Positions 35,186-44,720 are shown, counted from the stretch's first letter. The stretch is 64,000 bases of DNA from Lewinellaceae bacterium (GCA_020636435.1 JACJXX010000002.1:2480001-2544000); one strand, 5' to 3'. Notes: generated by a model from the sequence alone, not told the origin. Program-made: numbers and translations.

Positions 35186-36184
35186 ATGGACACGTTGCCC
35201 AAAACTTTCATTGGTATAGATGTCAGCAAAGACGACCTGGTGACAGCTTTTCCGCTTGCCCCCGAGCAGTGGGAAGTCGATAAATTCGACAACAATGATG
35301 CCGGGATCGCAGCCCTGCTACAGAAGGTTAAAGAGCTTCCCAAGCCTCATGTCGTGCTCGAAGCCACCGGCAATTACTCCATGAAAGTTGTCTTTGCGCT
35401 GTGCGAAAACCAGGTTCCTGTTTCTGTTTTAAATCCTAAACAGAGCAACGGTTTCATTAAGGGCGTACTGCTATCCACGACCAAAACTGACGCCAAAGAT
35501 GCCTGCGCACTGGCGTTGTACGGGCAGTTCAATAAGCCCAAATCCTATCGTATACCAAGCGACAAGATGCTGGAAATCACCCAATTGAGGGTGTATTTGA
35601 AGCAGCTCAAAAAACAGCAGGTAGTTATTTCCAACCAGTTGCACGCCCTCGAGTTCCACGTCAAGCCCCTGCCTTATGTCCAGGAGTCTCTGAGGGAAAG
35701 TTTAGCGTTGTGCAAGCGGCAAATCCAGGATACTGAAAAGGGCCTCCTGAGCATTTCGGAGGATTGTTTTGACCAGGCCTACGCTCTGGCCACCTCCGTA
35801 GTTGGCGTCGGCCCGGCCATCGCCCAGAGCCTGTTGGTGGCTACCAACGGCTTCCGGGAATTTGACAACCCCAAGCAGCTGGCCAAGTTTGTCGGCGTGT
35901 GTTCCACCCAGTGCGAGTCCGGCTCCAGCATTAAAAAACGAGGCAGCATTTCCAAGACGGGAGACCCCAATTTGAGGGCCTTGCTCTACATGGGCGCCCG
36001 GTCAGCCAAGCGCTTCAACCAGCCCTGCAAACTGCTGTATGAGCGCCTCAGAAGCAAAGGGAAATGCCACAAAGTGGCCATGCTAGCAGTGTGCAATAAG
36101 ATGCTCCGGCAGATGTTTGCGGTGGTCAAATCAGGGGTGAAATTCGATAATGAGTACCATCTTAAAAATGAAAAAGCGGCGTAA
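35186..36184 (+). CDS. IS110-family transposase/recombinase, copy A
   Basis: 332 residues. The N-terminal RuvC-like DEDD domain shows FIGIDVSKDDLVTAF (first Asp), HVVLEATGNYS (Glu) and TKTDAKDACALALYG (Asp, Asp). The C-terminal Tnp_20 part shows SVVGVGPAIAQSLLVA and GSISKTGDPNLRALLYMGAR with a conserved Ser-rich ESGSSIK segment that includes the likely nucleophile. These enzymes recombine a circular donor with a target chosen by an RNA guide. No frame damage; identical to copies B and C. Confidence 0.96.
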   Translation: MDTLPKTFIGIDVSKDDLVTAFPLAPEQWEVDKFDNNDAGIAALLQKVKELPKPHVVLEATGNYSMKVVFALCENQVPVSVLNPKQSNGFIKGVLLSTTKTDAKDACALALYGQFNKPKSYRIPSDKMLEITQLRVYLKQLKKQQVVISNQLHALEFHVKPLPYVQESLRESLALCKRQIQDTEKGLLSISEDCFDQAYALATSVVGVGPAIAQSLLVATNGFREFDNPKQLAKFVGVCSTQCESGSSIKKRGSISKTGDPNLRALLYMGARSAKRFNQPCKLLYERLRSKGKCHKVAMLAVCNKMLRQMFAVVKSGVKFDNEYHLKNEKAA

Positions 36185-36425
36185 ATTTTTGCCTTTTTTC
36201 TTGCTTTTTAACACAGTTCATCTCACGCCGAAGTCCTTAGACCAGTAGCCAATTGTTTTATTGTTTTCCGGGCCCGTTGCGGCGGCCTTCTTTGCGGCGT
36301 TCTTCCGGGCTTTCGTTCGCGCCCGTCGCCAGTTGCCGCTGGGGTAGGCAAAAGCCGTGAAGCAATCCAACAATTTAACAATTCAACAATTTTACAATGC
36401 CCCATGTCAGCCTGTTCAGCCCGAT

Positions 36426-37250
36426 TCACTCTGCCATATTCGCATTAACGATAAACTGCCCTCTTTCCCGGACAAAAGCCGTTGGCTTTTCCCCGGTAAA
36501 ATGTTTAAAGTCGCGGATAAAATGGGCCTGGTCGGCGTAACCCGATTCGTAGGCAACTGCCGCGAGGTCCAGTTGCCGGTGTTTTTCGAGCAACCGGTTT
36601 ACCTCGTTCAGGCGAGCCAGGCGCATGTACCGCTTCGGCGTCAGGCCGATCTTCTGTTTGAATTCCCGCTCCAGTTGCCGGGGGCTGATGTAGGCTTTCT
36701 CCGCCAGTTCTTCTACAGACACCATGCCTTTTCTGCGGCGGATCATTTCCGCCGCCCGGTTCAGGTAGTACAATTGGGGTTCATTTTTCTCCAGGCGTTT
36801 TTGCAAGAAGGCTTCACTCAGGGCGATCCGCCCGGACGGGAGGCGGGCCGATCTCATCCGTTCGCAGTATTCTTTGAACCCCTGCTCTGTAAAGGCTTCC
36901 ATATCGGCGAAGCCGCCCTGGACCTCGGCCGCAGGCACGCCCAGAATCGGCAGCAACCCTTCCGGTTTAAACCGGATGCCGAAAACCCTGACCTGTCCTT
37001 TGAAATGAACTTCATAAGGTTGGCCGAACAGGCCGATCAGGGTATAGTCGGAAGAAGGGCCGTAGGCGCGATCCTGAGGCAACTCGCAGTGCAGGTCGGT
37101 GAGGTGGATGATGGCCTCCAGGTAGCCGTTGGGCAGCACCTTCTGAGCCAGCAACGGAGCGTTGCCGGTATTGAAATGCCCTTCCCAAAACAGCTCTATG
37201 TAAGGCCGTAGGGTGGGAGAGGGTTGGTATTCCTTGATGATGACACTCAT
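36426..37250 (-). CDS. AraC-family transcriptional regulator
   Basis: 274 residues from the ATG at 37250 (SVIIKEYQPSPTLRPYIELFWEG), which fits the usual N-terminus of this group; the frame extends 7 codons further. N-terminal cupin-like sensing domain; C-terminal double helix-turn-helix with VEELAEKAYISPRQLEREFKQ and YESGYADQAHFIRDFKHFTG. May act on the neighbouring cupin and DUF3237-like genes, which face the same way. The stop lies just after an AACAATTT-type simple repeat at 36360-36400. Confidence 0.88.
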   Translation of the reverse strand: MSVIIKEYQPSPTLRPYIELFWEGHFNTGNAPLLAQKVLPNGYLEAIIHLTDLHCELPQDRAYGPSSDYTLIGLFGQPYEVHFKGQVRVFGIRFKPEGLLPILGVPAAEVQGGFADMEAFTEQGFKEYCERMRSARLPSGRIALSEAFLQKRLEKNEPQLYYLNRAAEMIRRRKGMVSVEELAEKAYISPRQLEREFKQKIGLTPKRYMRLARLNEVNRLLEKHRQLDLAAVAYESGYADQAHFIRDFKHFTGEKPTAFVRERGQFIVNANMAE

Positions 37251-37358
37251 GTTTTTTGTACCAAAATACAAAGAGCCGGGTTTGGGTGTTTTGATAAATG
37301 AGTAAGCCCCCGCCTATTTTTAGCCAGGGGCTCACTTCGTGTTTATTCTGCCGAAAGT

Positions 37359-37781
37359 TTATCCGGGCATGGCGGCGGTATCCACCTGGTTGGAGCCCGT
37401 TTGCCACCAGGTTTGGTCGAAGGTGGCGACTATATGGTTGGCGCCTCCGAAGAAACCGAGGACTTTGGCCCTGCCCTCGCCCACGTTGCGGAAGTTGTGG
37501 GGTTCCATTTTGGGAACCACTATCAACTGATTTTTCGAAGCAGTCGTTGTTTCTGCACCGACCGTCGCCTCAATAGTGCCTTCCAGGATGAGCAGTAGTT
37601 CTTCGGCGCTGTCAGTATGGGTTCCCAGTTCTTCTCCGGGATCCAGTTCAACATATACGGTAGCGCTGTCTTTGGTGCCGTGGGCTCCCAGGAGGGGAAA
37701 AGTAGCTTTGCACCGTTGCCCTGGGTTTCCTTTGGCGATGAACTCGGTCAATTCCAGTTTATTCAGATCTGCGGTTATCAT
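37359..37781 (-). CDS. Small cupin-domain protein
   Basis: 140 residues. Single cupin barrel: ELDPGEELGTHTDSAEELLLILEG holds cupin motif 1 with one of the usual His ligands and Glu, and VVPKMEPHNFRNVGEG holds motif 2 with His. Metal binding is plausible, enzymatic role unknown. It is convergent in function with, and 52 bases from, the DUF3237-like gene, so the two may be a unit. Confidence 0.8.
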   Translation of the reverse strand: MITADLNKLELTEFIAKGNPGQRCKATFPLLGAHGTKDSATVYVELDPGEELGTHTDSAEELLLILEGTIEATVGAETTTASKNQLIVVPKMEPHNFRNVGEGRAKVLGFFGGANHIVATFDQTWWQTGSNQVDTAAMPG

Positions 37782-37833
37782 TTTTTTGATTTTTTAATGA
37801 TGAAATAAATGAGTGAAGCGCTAAACAATTGCG

Positions 37834-38313
37834 TTAATCAGCAAATCCAGAGATGGCAACCCGCCCTTTGCCTTCACTCAGGAAGGAAGTGCCGACGCCC
37901 CAAACCTGCTTCTCATTGATCCATTGGTATTGGGGATAGGCGGTAGAAAAATGCATCGTCAGGTACAACTGGCCATTGCCGTCTGGCGTCAGCGCCATGG
38001 TTCCCTTTTCTTCGAGGGAAATGGCAGCGCCGTCGTCCGTTGTGATGGTGGCGTGCAGGGTGAGGATGAATTTGCCATCAGCCCTTGCTTCAAAGTAGTC
38101 GACTCCTTTAATCTGCCCGTTGATCCTGTCTCCAAAGATTCTCCCTTCGAAGGCAATGTCAAAGCGGGCGCCTTGCGGAGGCAAAGACTCTCTGCCGCTG
38201 ACCAGGCCCTCCCAGCTCACACCGTACTCGGTAATGCCGGTAAGGTATACCTCTTCGTCAAACAGATGCTTTACGGCCTCATCCAGGCCTGTTTTTGAAA
38301 TTTGCGTTTTCAT
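37834..38313 (-). CDS. DUF3237-like protein
   Basis: 159 residues. The layout FEGRIFGDRINGQIKGVDYFE, then LHATITTDDGAAISLEEKG, and the aromatic-rich end (AYPQYQWINEKQVWGVG) fits the DUF3237 family of small beta-barrel proteins of unknown function. No signal peptide. It has its own candidate -7 box 28 bases upstream of the start. Confidence 0.65.
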   Translation of the reverse strand: MKTQISKTGLDEAVKHLFDEEVYLTGITEYGVSWEGLVSGRESLPPQGARFDIAFEGRIFGDRINGQIKGVDYFEARADGKFILTLHATITTDDGAAISLEEKGTMALTPDGNGQLYLTMHFSTAYPQYQWINEKQVWGVGTSFLSEGKGRVAISGFAD

Positions 38314-38340
38314 TTCATTTTTTTTTTGTTAATAATGGTA

Positions 38341-38348
38341 CAAAGTTA
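38341..38348 (-). promoter_or_regulatory. Candidate -7 box for the DUF3237/cupin unit
   Basis: Minus-strand TAACTTTGTACC, identical in form to the cluster promoter candidate at 19386 (TAAGTTTGTACC). No -33 TTG at normal distance. Confidence 0.4.
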
Positions 38349-38538
38349 GGCGGGTAGGAGGGGGGAGGATTGAAAAAAAACGACATATTTGAAAGTCGGA
38401 AGCGACCGAAGGGAGTCCCGCACCGACGAAGGAAGCCGGGGTGGGAATGGGCGGAAAAAAACTGTTCATACAGACTATTATCCTGCCTCTTTCCGTTTCA
38501 GGAGAGTCAGATACTCACAAGTAAACCGCAGTTGATCG

Positions 38539-39447
38539 ATGAAAAAAATATTGCTCTTTATTGCCCTTGCCTTAGTCGGGTTTTCTCAAATATATGCACA
38601 GAAAGATGCAGTAGAATTCTCCGAAGAAGAGGGAGCCTTTCTCAAGGAAATGGAAGACACGCTGGCCCTGCTGGCCTATGCCGTGATCAACGATTCGTTG
38701 CCTGAACACCGCTTCGGCGCCTGCCGGGAGATGATCCCCAAGCTGGTCCGGGCATTGAAAACAGAAAACTCTTTCCAATACCCTTTTAAGCGGCTCCAGT
38801 CAGTTTCCATCCAGTATCCGCAGGATAGCAGCTTCCGCATCTTCACCTGGCAGTTGTATGTCGACAAAGACGATTACCGCTACTACGGCGCCATTCAGAT
38901 GAATACGCCGGAATTAGAACTGTTCCCGTTGATCGACCGGTCTTTTAAGGTTGAAGATGCAGAACATGCGGCACTCTCTCCGGAGGAATGGTACGGCAGT
39001 GTCTATTACAACCTGCGCGAAGTGGATGGGCCGGAGGGCAAATACTACCTGCTCTTCGGTTTTGACGGCGACAGCTTTTTCCGCAAGCGCAAGCTGATCG
39101 ATGTGCTGTATTTTAAGGAGGGGAAACCGGTTTTCGGCGCGCCCGTGTTCGTACACGAAGACAACCAGCGCAAGCACCGGATCGTCCGGGAGTATTCCGC
39201 AGAGGTAAGCACCCGCTGCAACTACGACGAGCTGCTGGAACTTATAATCTTTGACCACCTCATAGAACTCGAGGGCCCCTATGGAGAAGGGCTGGTTAAC
39301 TATCCAGATGGCAGCTACGAAGCTTACCGGCTGGAAGGCGGCCTGTGGTGGCATGTAGATAAGGTGTTTGATCAGGTCTCCGATGAAGCCCCGCGCCCTG
39401 CGCCTATCCTGGATCACCGGACAAAGGATATTTTTGGGAAGCAGTGA
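38539..39447 (+). CDS. Exported protein of unknown function
   Basis: 302 residues with a signal peptide (KKILLFIALALVGFSQIYAQ). No catalytic motif recognised. The mature part is rich in acidic and aromatic residues (YYLLFGFDGDSFFRKRK, YFKEGKPVFGAPVF) and resembles unnamed periplasmic proteins common in Bacteroidota. It ends just before a 9-mer repeat array. The 225 bases upstream are non-coding. Confidence 0.7.
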   Translation: MKKILLFIALALVGFSQIYAQKDAVEFSEEEGAFLKEMEDTLALLAYAVINDSLPEHRFGACREMIPKLVRALKTENSFQYPFKRLQSVSIQYPQDSSFRIFTWQLYVDKDDYRYYGAIQMNTPELELFPLIDRSFKVEDAEHAALSPEEWYGSVYYNLREVDGPEGKYYLLFGFDGDSFFRKRKLIDVLYFKEGKPVFGAPVFVHEDNQRKHRIVREYSAEVSTRCNYDELLELIIFDHLIELEGPYGEGLVNYPDGSYEAYRLEGGLWWHVDKVFDQVSDEAPRPAPILDHRTKDIFGKQ

Positions 39448-39468
39448 AGAGAGGAGGAGTGTATCAGT

Positions 39469-39592
39469 ACTGACACACTGAACCACTGAACCACTGAACC
39501 ACTGAACCACTGAACCACTGAACCACTGACACACTGAACCACTGAACCACTGATACACTGAACCACTGAACCACTGAACCACTGATACACCC
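39469..39592. repeat. 9-bp tandem repeat (ACTGAACCA type)
   Basis: About thirteen units of ACTGAACCA with ACTGACACA and ACTGATACA variants fill the gap between two plus-strand genes. There are no spacers, so this is not a CRISPR array. Confidence 0.85.
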
Positions 39593-39600
39593 ACAAATCA

Positions 39601-40254
39601 ATGCACCAGAACCACACCATCACCGTCCCCCGCACCGCCCACTACAGCACCATCGGCGAAGCCGGGCCCGATACCCGATACTTCTGGATCGCCTGCCACG
39701 GCTATGGGCAACTGGCCCGGAATTTCATCCGCCCCTTTCAGGCCATTGCCGCCGCCGATACCTTCATCCTGGCACCCGAGGGCCTGTCGCGTTTTTACTG
39801 GGGCGGCTTCACCGGCGAACCGGTGGCCTCCTGGATGACCCGCGAAGGCCGCCTCCATGAAATCGCCGACTATACGAATTATCTCACCACGCTTTACGAT
39901 ACTTTCCTGGCACGTATGCCGGCCGATGTGCGCATCATTCTATTGGGCTTTTCCCAGGGTTGCGCCACCCAGATGCGCTGGATCATGCGTAACTTTCCCT
40001 CTTTTCACCACCTAATTTTCTGGGCAGGCAGCATTCCGGAAGACCTCGATTACCGCCCCCGCCTGGGGTATTTTTCGGATAAAGGCCTGCACTTCGTCTA
40101 CGGCGACCAGGATCAGTTTCTGACGCCGGAGCGAGTGGCGCAGCAACGGGAGCTCATCCAGGCCAGCGGCCTCCAGTTGCAGGAGTTTACGTTTAAAGGC
40201 AAGCATAGCGTGGAGGAAGAACCGTTGCGGAGGATTACAGCGCTCATACGATAG
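39601..40254 (+). CDS. Phospholipase/carboxylesterase-type alpha/beta hydrolase
   Basis: 217 residues. Nucleophile elbow is IILLGFSQGCATQMRW (Gly-Phe-Ser-Gln-Gly), acid region HFVYGDQDQFLTPE, and the final His in FKGKHSVEEE. Size and motifs match the esterase family that includes YpfH and acyl-protein thioesterases. Substrate not predictable. No signal peptide. Confidence 0.85.
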   Translation: MHQNHTITVPRTAHYSTIGEAGPDTRYFWIACHGYGQLARNFIRPFQAIAAADTFILAPEGLSRFYWGGFTGEPVASWMTREGRLHEIADYTNYLTTLYDTFLARMPADVRIILLGFSQGCATQMRWIMRNFPSFHHLIFWAGSIPEDLDYRPRLGYFSDKGLHFVYGDQDQFLTPERVAQQRELIQASGLQLQEFTFKGKHSVEEEPLRRITALIR

Positions 40255-40363
40255 AAGTATATGGGCTTAATGGCTTAATGGCTTAATGCCAGGCTAGTCC
40301 ACCTTGTCAGCCGGATAAGCCTCTTAGAGTCAATCTACATCCAACCTCAGACGGAAGGGCTTT

Positions 40364-41926
40364 TTAGCCTTTCACCGCCAGCACCACCACCGAAAAAGGA
40401 GGCAAATCCAGCTCTATGGTATTGCCGCTGCGCTTGAACTGCAGGAAAGCAGAAGGCTTTATCTTTTCCGGCTGCTCGAAAGTATTGTAGTCCTGAAGCC
40501 TCCCGGACTTCAATATCAGGGCTTCTGCGGAGGCAACGGGCATGCCCCGCAGCTCTACTGAAACGGTTCTGGTTTCCCGGGAATCGATATTGGCAATAGA
40601 AATGTGAACGACCCCGCCGTTGTCTTTCGAAGCAGAAACGGAGAGGGCCGGCAGTTTTTCCTCCCCCATTCGATAATCGCAATTGGACAAATCCACCGGC
40701 AGCAGGAGCGCATCCTGGTGCACGTTGTACATTTTCATGACGTGGTAGGTCGGTGTCAGGAGCATTTTCTCGTCGTCGGTGAGGATGACGGCTTGCAGCA
40801 CATTGACAGTTTGCGCCAGGTTGGCCATGCGCACCCTGTCGCAGTGGTTGTTGAAAATATTGAGGGTTGTGGCGGCGATCATGGCGTCGCGCATGGTGTT
40901 CTGCTGGTATAAAAAGCCGGGGTTGGTGCCGGGTTCTACGTCGTACCAGCCGCCCCATTCGTCTACGACCAGGGCTATTTCCTTTTGGGGGTCGTATTTG
41001 TCCATAATGGTGGAGTGTTTCCGCACCAGCTCTTCCATCTTCAGCGCCCGTTCCATGATGGTGAAATATTGCTGTTCGGAGAATGCAGTAGCTGAGCCTT
41101 TGGCGTTCCAGTCGATGACCGAATAATGGTGCAGCGCCAGTCCGTCGAGCATGCGGTGGGGAATATCCCGCATCAGCACTTCCGTCCAGTGGTAATCGCT
41201 GGAAGCGGCGCCGGAAGCGATGCGGAATAGCCCGCCGGTGTTGGTCCAGTCGCTCATGAATGTAGCGTATTGCCGGTAAATGTTGGCGTAGTATTCTGCG
41301 GTCATGTGGCCGCCGCAGCCCCAGGCTTCATTGCCGACTCCCCAGTAACTCACATTCCATGGTTTTTCCCTGCCGTTTTCCCTTCTCAAGTCGGCCATGG
41401 GGCTGACCCCGCCGTGGTTGACGTACTGAATCCAGTCGGCTACTTCCTGGACAGTGCCGCTGCCTACGTTGGCCGACAGGTAGGGTTCGGCGCCGATCAG
41501 TTCGCACATATTCAGGAAATCGTGAGTGCCGAAGCTATTGTCCTCGGTGACGCCGCCCCACCAGGTGTTGACGATGCTGGGCCGCTCTGCTTTGGGGCCG
41601 ATGCCGTCTTTCCAGTGGTAGGTGTCGGCAAAGCAGCCGCCCGGCCAGCGCAGGTTGGGGGTCTTCAGCTCTTTCAGCGCTTCAACGACGTCTGTGCGTA
41701 TGCCATCTTTGTGCGGAATTTGGGTGTCGTCCTCCCCGACGTAGAAACCGCCATAGATGCAACGGCCAAGGTGTTCGGAAAAATGCCCGTAGATGTGGCG
41801 GCTGATGGTGTCTTTGCCCTGGTCGGCGTTGATGATGATCTTGCCACAGGGTGTTGTTTGGGCGGATAACCAAAGCGGGGTGTTGGCCAGGCAGGCGATT
41901 AGAAAGAGGGTTTTAATAGTTCTCAT
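40364..41926 (-). CDS. Secreted alpha-L-arabinofuranosidase (GH51)
   Basis: 520 residues with signal peptide (RTIKTLFLIACLANTPLWLSA). GH51 signatures: RWPGGCFADTYHWKDGIGP, WGVGNEAWGCGG with the acid/base Glu, and IALVVDEWGGWYD with the nucleophile Glu. The C-terminal beta-sandwich domain (SVSASKDNGGVVHISIAN) is complete. It releases arabinose from arabinan or arabinoxylan in the periplasm. With the rhamnose operon and the pectin-acetylesterase fragment nearby, use of plant or algal pectic polymers is suggested. Confidence 0.93.
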   Translation of the reverse strand: MRTIKTLFLIACLANTPLWLSAQTTPCGKIIINADQGKDTISRHIYGHFSEHLGRCIYGGFYVGEDDTQIPHKDGIRTDVVEALKELKTPNLRWPGGCFADTYHWKDGIGPKAERPSIVNTWWGGVTEDNSFGTHDFLNMCELIGAEPYLSANVGSGTVQEVADWIQYVNHGGVSPMADLRRENGREKPWNVSYWGVGNEAWGCGGHMTAEYYANIYRQYATFMSDWTNTGGLFRIASGAASSDYHWTEVLMRDIPHRMLDGLALHHYSVIDWNAKGSATAFSEQQYFTIMERALKMEELVRKHSTIMDKYDPQKEIALVVDEWGGWYDVEPGTNPGFLYQQNTMRDAMIAATTLNIFNNHCDRVRMANLAQTVNVLQAVILTDDEKMLLTPTYHVMKMYNVHQDALLLPVDLSNCDYRMGEEKLPALSVSASKDNGGVVHISIANIDSRETRTVSVELRGMPVASAEALILKSGRLQDYNTFEQPEKIKPSAFLQFKRSGNTIELDLPPFSVVVLAVKG

Positions 41927-41953
41927 GGTAATTGTAGATATTGGTTTAAGTTT

Positions 41954-42118
41954 TAGGCACGACGAAAGAATAAACTGTCCATTCTGGCTTGTACTTTTTG
42001 CGCCATGCTGCGTTGCTCATCACTTAGGTAGCTTTGGCTATCCTCATTCTTCGCGCCTTGCCTGGCACAAAAATTACTGCCCCATAATTGAACACTTTAT
42101 TCTTTCCTCGTGCCTTAT
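41954..42118. repeat. 165-nt near-palindromic (MITE-like) element
   Basis: Left arm AGGCACGACGAAAGAATAAA and right arm TTTATTCTTTCCTCGTGCCT are inverted copies with one mismatch; pairing goes on inwards (TTTTTGCGCC with GGCACAAAAA, AGGTAGC with GCTATCCT) so the whole piece can fold as one long hairpin centred near 42036. It lies upstream of the arabinofuranosidase gene. Confidence 0.8.
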
Positions 42119-42245
42119 TTGATGCCTCGATGGTGGTGCTTGCCTGATTAGCGTTCGACTGAGCGTTCGACTGAGCTCACGCCGAAGTCGTAACTTAGCA
42201 AAAACGAAAAATGAAGATAAAAAACGATATTTACCAAGAGAGCAG

Positions 42246-42386
42246 CGGGCGGGTTAGGCCGAGCCGAAGTTGGTGCTTAGACACCGCGTGAGATGTTGAG
42301 CCACCCGCCCGTTTGTACCATTGATGCCATACTGGACAGTTATATAGGCTTCGAGCCCGTTTACGATGATCGTAGTAGCACCAATG
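42246..42386 (+). ncRNA. Candidate IS110 bridge RNA, copy B
   Basis: Same two stem-loops and guide-like segments as described for copy A (35001-35141); the sequence appears unchanged. Confidence 0.5.
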
Positions 42387-42430
42387 TCTTGCTCAAATAA
42401 ATTTTTTAACTTCGTAAATGTACAAATTTT

Positions 42431-43429
42431 ATGGACACGTTGCCCAAAACTTTCATTGGTATAGATGTCAGCAAAGACGACCTGGTGACAGCTTTTCCGC
42501 TTGCCCCCGAGCAGTGGGAAGTCGATAAATTCGACAACAATGATGCCGGGATCGCAGCCCTGCTACAGAAGGTTAAAGAGCTTCCCAAGCCTCATGTCGT
42601 GCTCGAAGCCACCGGCAATTACTCCATGAAAGTTGTCTTTGCGCTGTGCGAAAACCAGGTTCCTGTTTCTGTTTTAAATCCTAAACAGAGCAACGGTTTC
42701 ATTAAGGGCGTACTGCTATCCACGACCAAAACTGACGCCAAAGATGCCTGCGCACTGGCGTTGTACGGGCAGTTCAATAAGCCCAAATCCTATCGTATAC
42801 CAAGCGACAAGATGCTGGAAATCACCCAATTGAGGGTGTATTTGAAGCAGCTCAAAAAACAGCAGGTAGTTATTTCCAACCAGTTGCACGCCCTCGAGTT
42901 CCACGTCAAGCCCCTGCCTTATGTCCAGGAGTCTCTGAGGGAAAGTTTAGCGTTGTGCAAGCGGCAAATCCAGGATACTGAAAAGGGCCTCCTGAGCATT
43001 TCGGAGGATTGTTTTGACCAGGCCTACGCTCTGGCCACCTCCGTAGTTGGCGTCGGCCCGGCCATCGCCCAGAGCCTGTTGGTGGCTACCAACGGCTTCC
43101 GGGAATTTGACAACCCCAAGCAGCTGGCCAAGTTTGTCGGCGTGTGTTCCACCCAGTGCGAGTCCGGCTCCAGCATTAAAAAACGAGGCAGCATTTCCAA
43201 GACGGGAGACCCCAATTTGAGGGCCTTGCTCTACATGGGCGCCCGGTCAGCCAAGCGCTTCAACCAGCCCTGCAAACTGCTGTATGAGCGCCTCAGAAGC
43301 AAAGGGAAATGCCACAAAGTGGCCATGCTAGCAGTGTGCAATAAGATGCTCCGGCAGATGTTTGCGGTGGTCAAATCAGGGGTGAAATTCGATAATGAGT
43401 ACCATCTTAAAAATGAAAAAGCGGCGTAA
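42431..43429 (+). CDS. IS110-family transposase/recombinase, copy B
   Basis: 332 residues, identical in amino acid sequence to copies A and C, with the same DEDD and Tnp_20 motifs. It reads towards copy C, whose leader begins about 50 bases after the stop codon. Confidence 0.96.
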   Translation: MDTLPKTFIGIDVSKDDLVTAFPLAPEQWEVDKFDNNDAGIAALLQKVKELPKPHVVLEATGNYSMKVVFALCENQVPVSVLNPKQSNGFIKGVLLSTTKTDAKDACALALYGQFNKPKSYRIPSDKMLEITQLRVYLKQLKKQQVVISNQLHALEFHVKPLPYVQESLRESLALCKRQIQDTEKGLLSISEDCFDQAYALATSVVGVGPAIAQSLLVATNGFREFDNPKQLAKFVGVCSTQCESGSSIKKRGSISKTGDPNLRALLYMGARSAKRFNQPCKLLYERLRSKGKCHKVAMLAVCNKMLRQMFAVVKSGVKFDNEYHLKNEKAA

Positions 43430-43536
43430 ATTTTTGCCTTTTTTCTTGCTTTTTAACACAGTTCATCTCACGCCGAAGTCGTAACTTAGCAAAAACGAAA
43501 AATGAAGATAAAAAACGATATTTACCAAGAGAGCAG

Positions 43537-43677
43537 CGGGCGGGTTAGGCCGAGCCGAAGTTGGTGCTTAGACACCGCGTGAGATGTTGAGCCACCCGCC
43601 CGTTTGTACCATTGATGCCATACTGGACAGTTATATAGGCTTCGAGCCCGTTTACGATGATCGTAGTAGCACCAATG
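43537..43677 (+). ncRNA. Candidate IS110 bridge RNA, copy C
   Basis: Same structure as in copy A. Because copy B's end directly precedes it, an end-to-end promoter of the kind made when IS110 ends join could drive this copy. Confidence 0.5.
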
Positions 43678-43721
43678 TCTTGCTCAAATAAATTTTTTAA
43701 CTTCGTAAATGTACAAATTTT

Positions 43722-44720
43722 ATGGACACGTTGCCCAAAACTTTCATTGGTATAGATGTCAGCAAAGACGACCTGGTGACAGCTTTTCCGCTTGCCCCCG
43801 AGCAGTGGGAAGTCGATAAATTCGACAACAATGATGCCGGGATCGCAGCCCTGCTACAGAAGGTTAAAGAGCTTCCCAAGCCTCATGTCGTGCTCGAAGC
43901 CACCGGCAATTACTCCATGAAAGTTGTCTTTGCGCTGTGCGAAAACCAGGTTCCTGTTTCTGTTTTAAATCCTAAACAGAGCAACGGTTTCATTAAGGGC
44001 GTACTGCTATCCACGACCAAAACTGACGCCAAAGATGCCTGCGCACTGGCGTTGTACGGGCAGTTCAATAAGCCCAAATCCTATCGTATACCAAGCGACA
44101 AGATGCTGGAAATCACCCAATTGAGGGTGTATTTGAAGCAGCTCAAAAAACAGCAGGTAGTTATTTCCAACCAGTTGCACGCCCTCGAGTTCCACGTCAA
44201 GCCCCTGCCTTATGTCCAGGAGTCTCTGAGGGAAAGTTTAGCGTTGTGCAAGCGGCAAATCCAGGATACTGAAAAGGGCCTCCTGAGCATTTCGGAGGAT
44301 TGTTTTGACCAGGCCTACGCTCTGGCCACCTCCGTAGTTGGCGTCGGCCCGGCCATCGCCCAGAGCCTGTTGGTGGCTACCAACGGCTTCCGGGAATTTG
44401 ACAACCCCAAGCAGCTGGCCAAGTTTGTCGGCGTGTGTTCCACCCAGTGCGAGTCCGGCTCCAGCATTAAAAAACGAGGCAGCATTTCCAAGACGGGAGA
44501 CCCCAATTTGAGGGCCTTGCTCTACATGGGCGCCCGGTCAGCCAAGCGCTTCAACCAGCCCTGCAAACTGCTGTATGAGCGCCTCAGAAGCAAAGGGAAA
44601 TGCCACAAAGTGGCCATGCTAGCAGTGTGCAATAAGATGCTCCGGCAGATGTTTGCGGTGGTCAAATCAGGGGTGAAATTCGATAATGAGTACCATCTTA
44701 AAAATGAAAAAGCGGCGTAA
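43722..44720 (+). CDS. IS110-family transposase/recombinase, copy C
   Basis: 332 residues, identical to A and B. The tandem arrangement places its gene downstream of an abutted right end and left end, which in this family is the junction where an active promoter can form. Confidence 0.96.
   Translation: MDTLPKTFIGIDVSKDDLVTAFPLAPEQWEVDKFDNNDAGIAALLQKVKELPKPHVVLEATGNYSMKVVFALCENQVPVSVLNPKQSNGFIKGVLLSTTKTDAKDACALALYGQFNKPKSYRIPSDKMLEITQLRVYLKQLKKQQVVISNQLHALEFHVKPLPYVQESLRESLALCKRQIQDTEKGLLSISEDCFDQAYALATSVVGVGPAIAQSLLVATNGFREFDNPKQLAKFVGVCSTQCESGSSIKKRGSISKTGDPNLRALLYMGARSAKRFNQPCKLLYERLRSKGKCHKVAMLAVCNKMLRQMFAVVKSGVKFDNEYHLKNEKAA

Larger units (their letters stand above)
34931..36235 (+). 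mobile_element. IS110-family element, copy A
   Basis: The 14-mer CTCACGCCGAAGTC stands at both ends (34931-34944 and 36222-36235), giving a period of 1291 bp; the exact crossover within the 14-mer cannot be fixed. No terminal inverted repeats are visible, as expected for IS110. A 240-base leader precedes the transposase and only about 40 bases follow it, the arrangement of the IS110 group (guide RNA upstream). All three copies look identical, which implies recent movement. Confidence 0.9.
42176..43480 (+). mobile_element. IS110-family element, copy B (tandem with C)
   Basis: Same 14-mer at 42176-42189 and 43467-43480; period 1291. Its left flank is two GCGTTCGACTGA repeats followed by GAG, as for copy A. 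The right 14-mer is shared with copy C. Confidence 0.9.

Noticed and set aside
39469..39592. Possible CRISPR array
   Set aside because: The units are 9 bp and directly adjacent with no spacers; no cas genes in the window.
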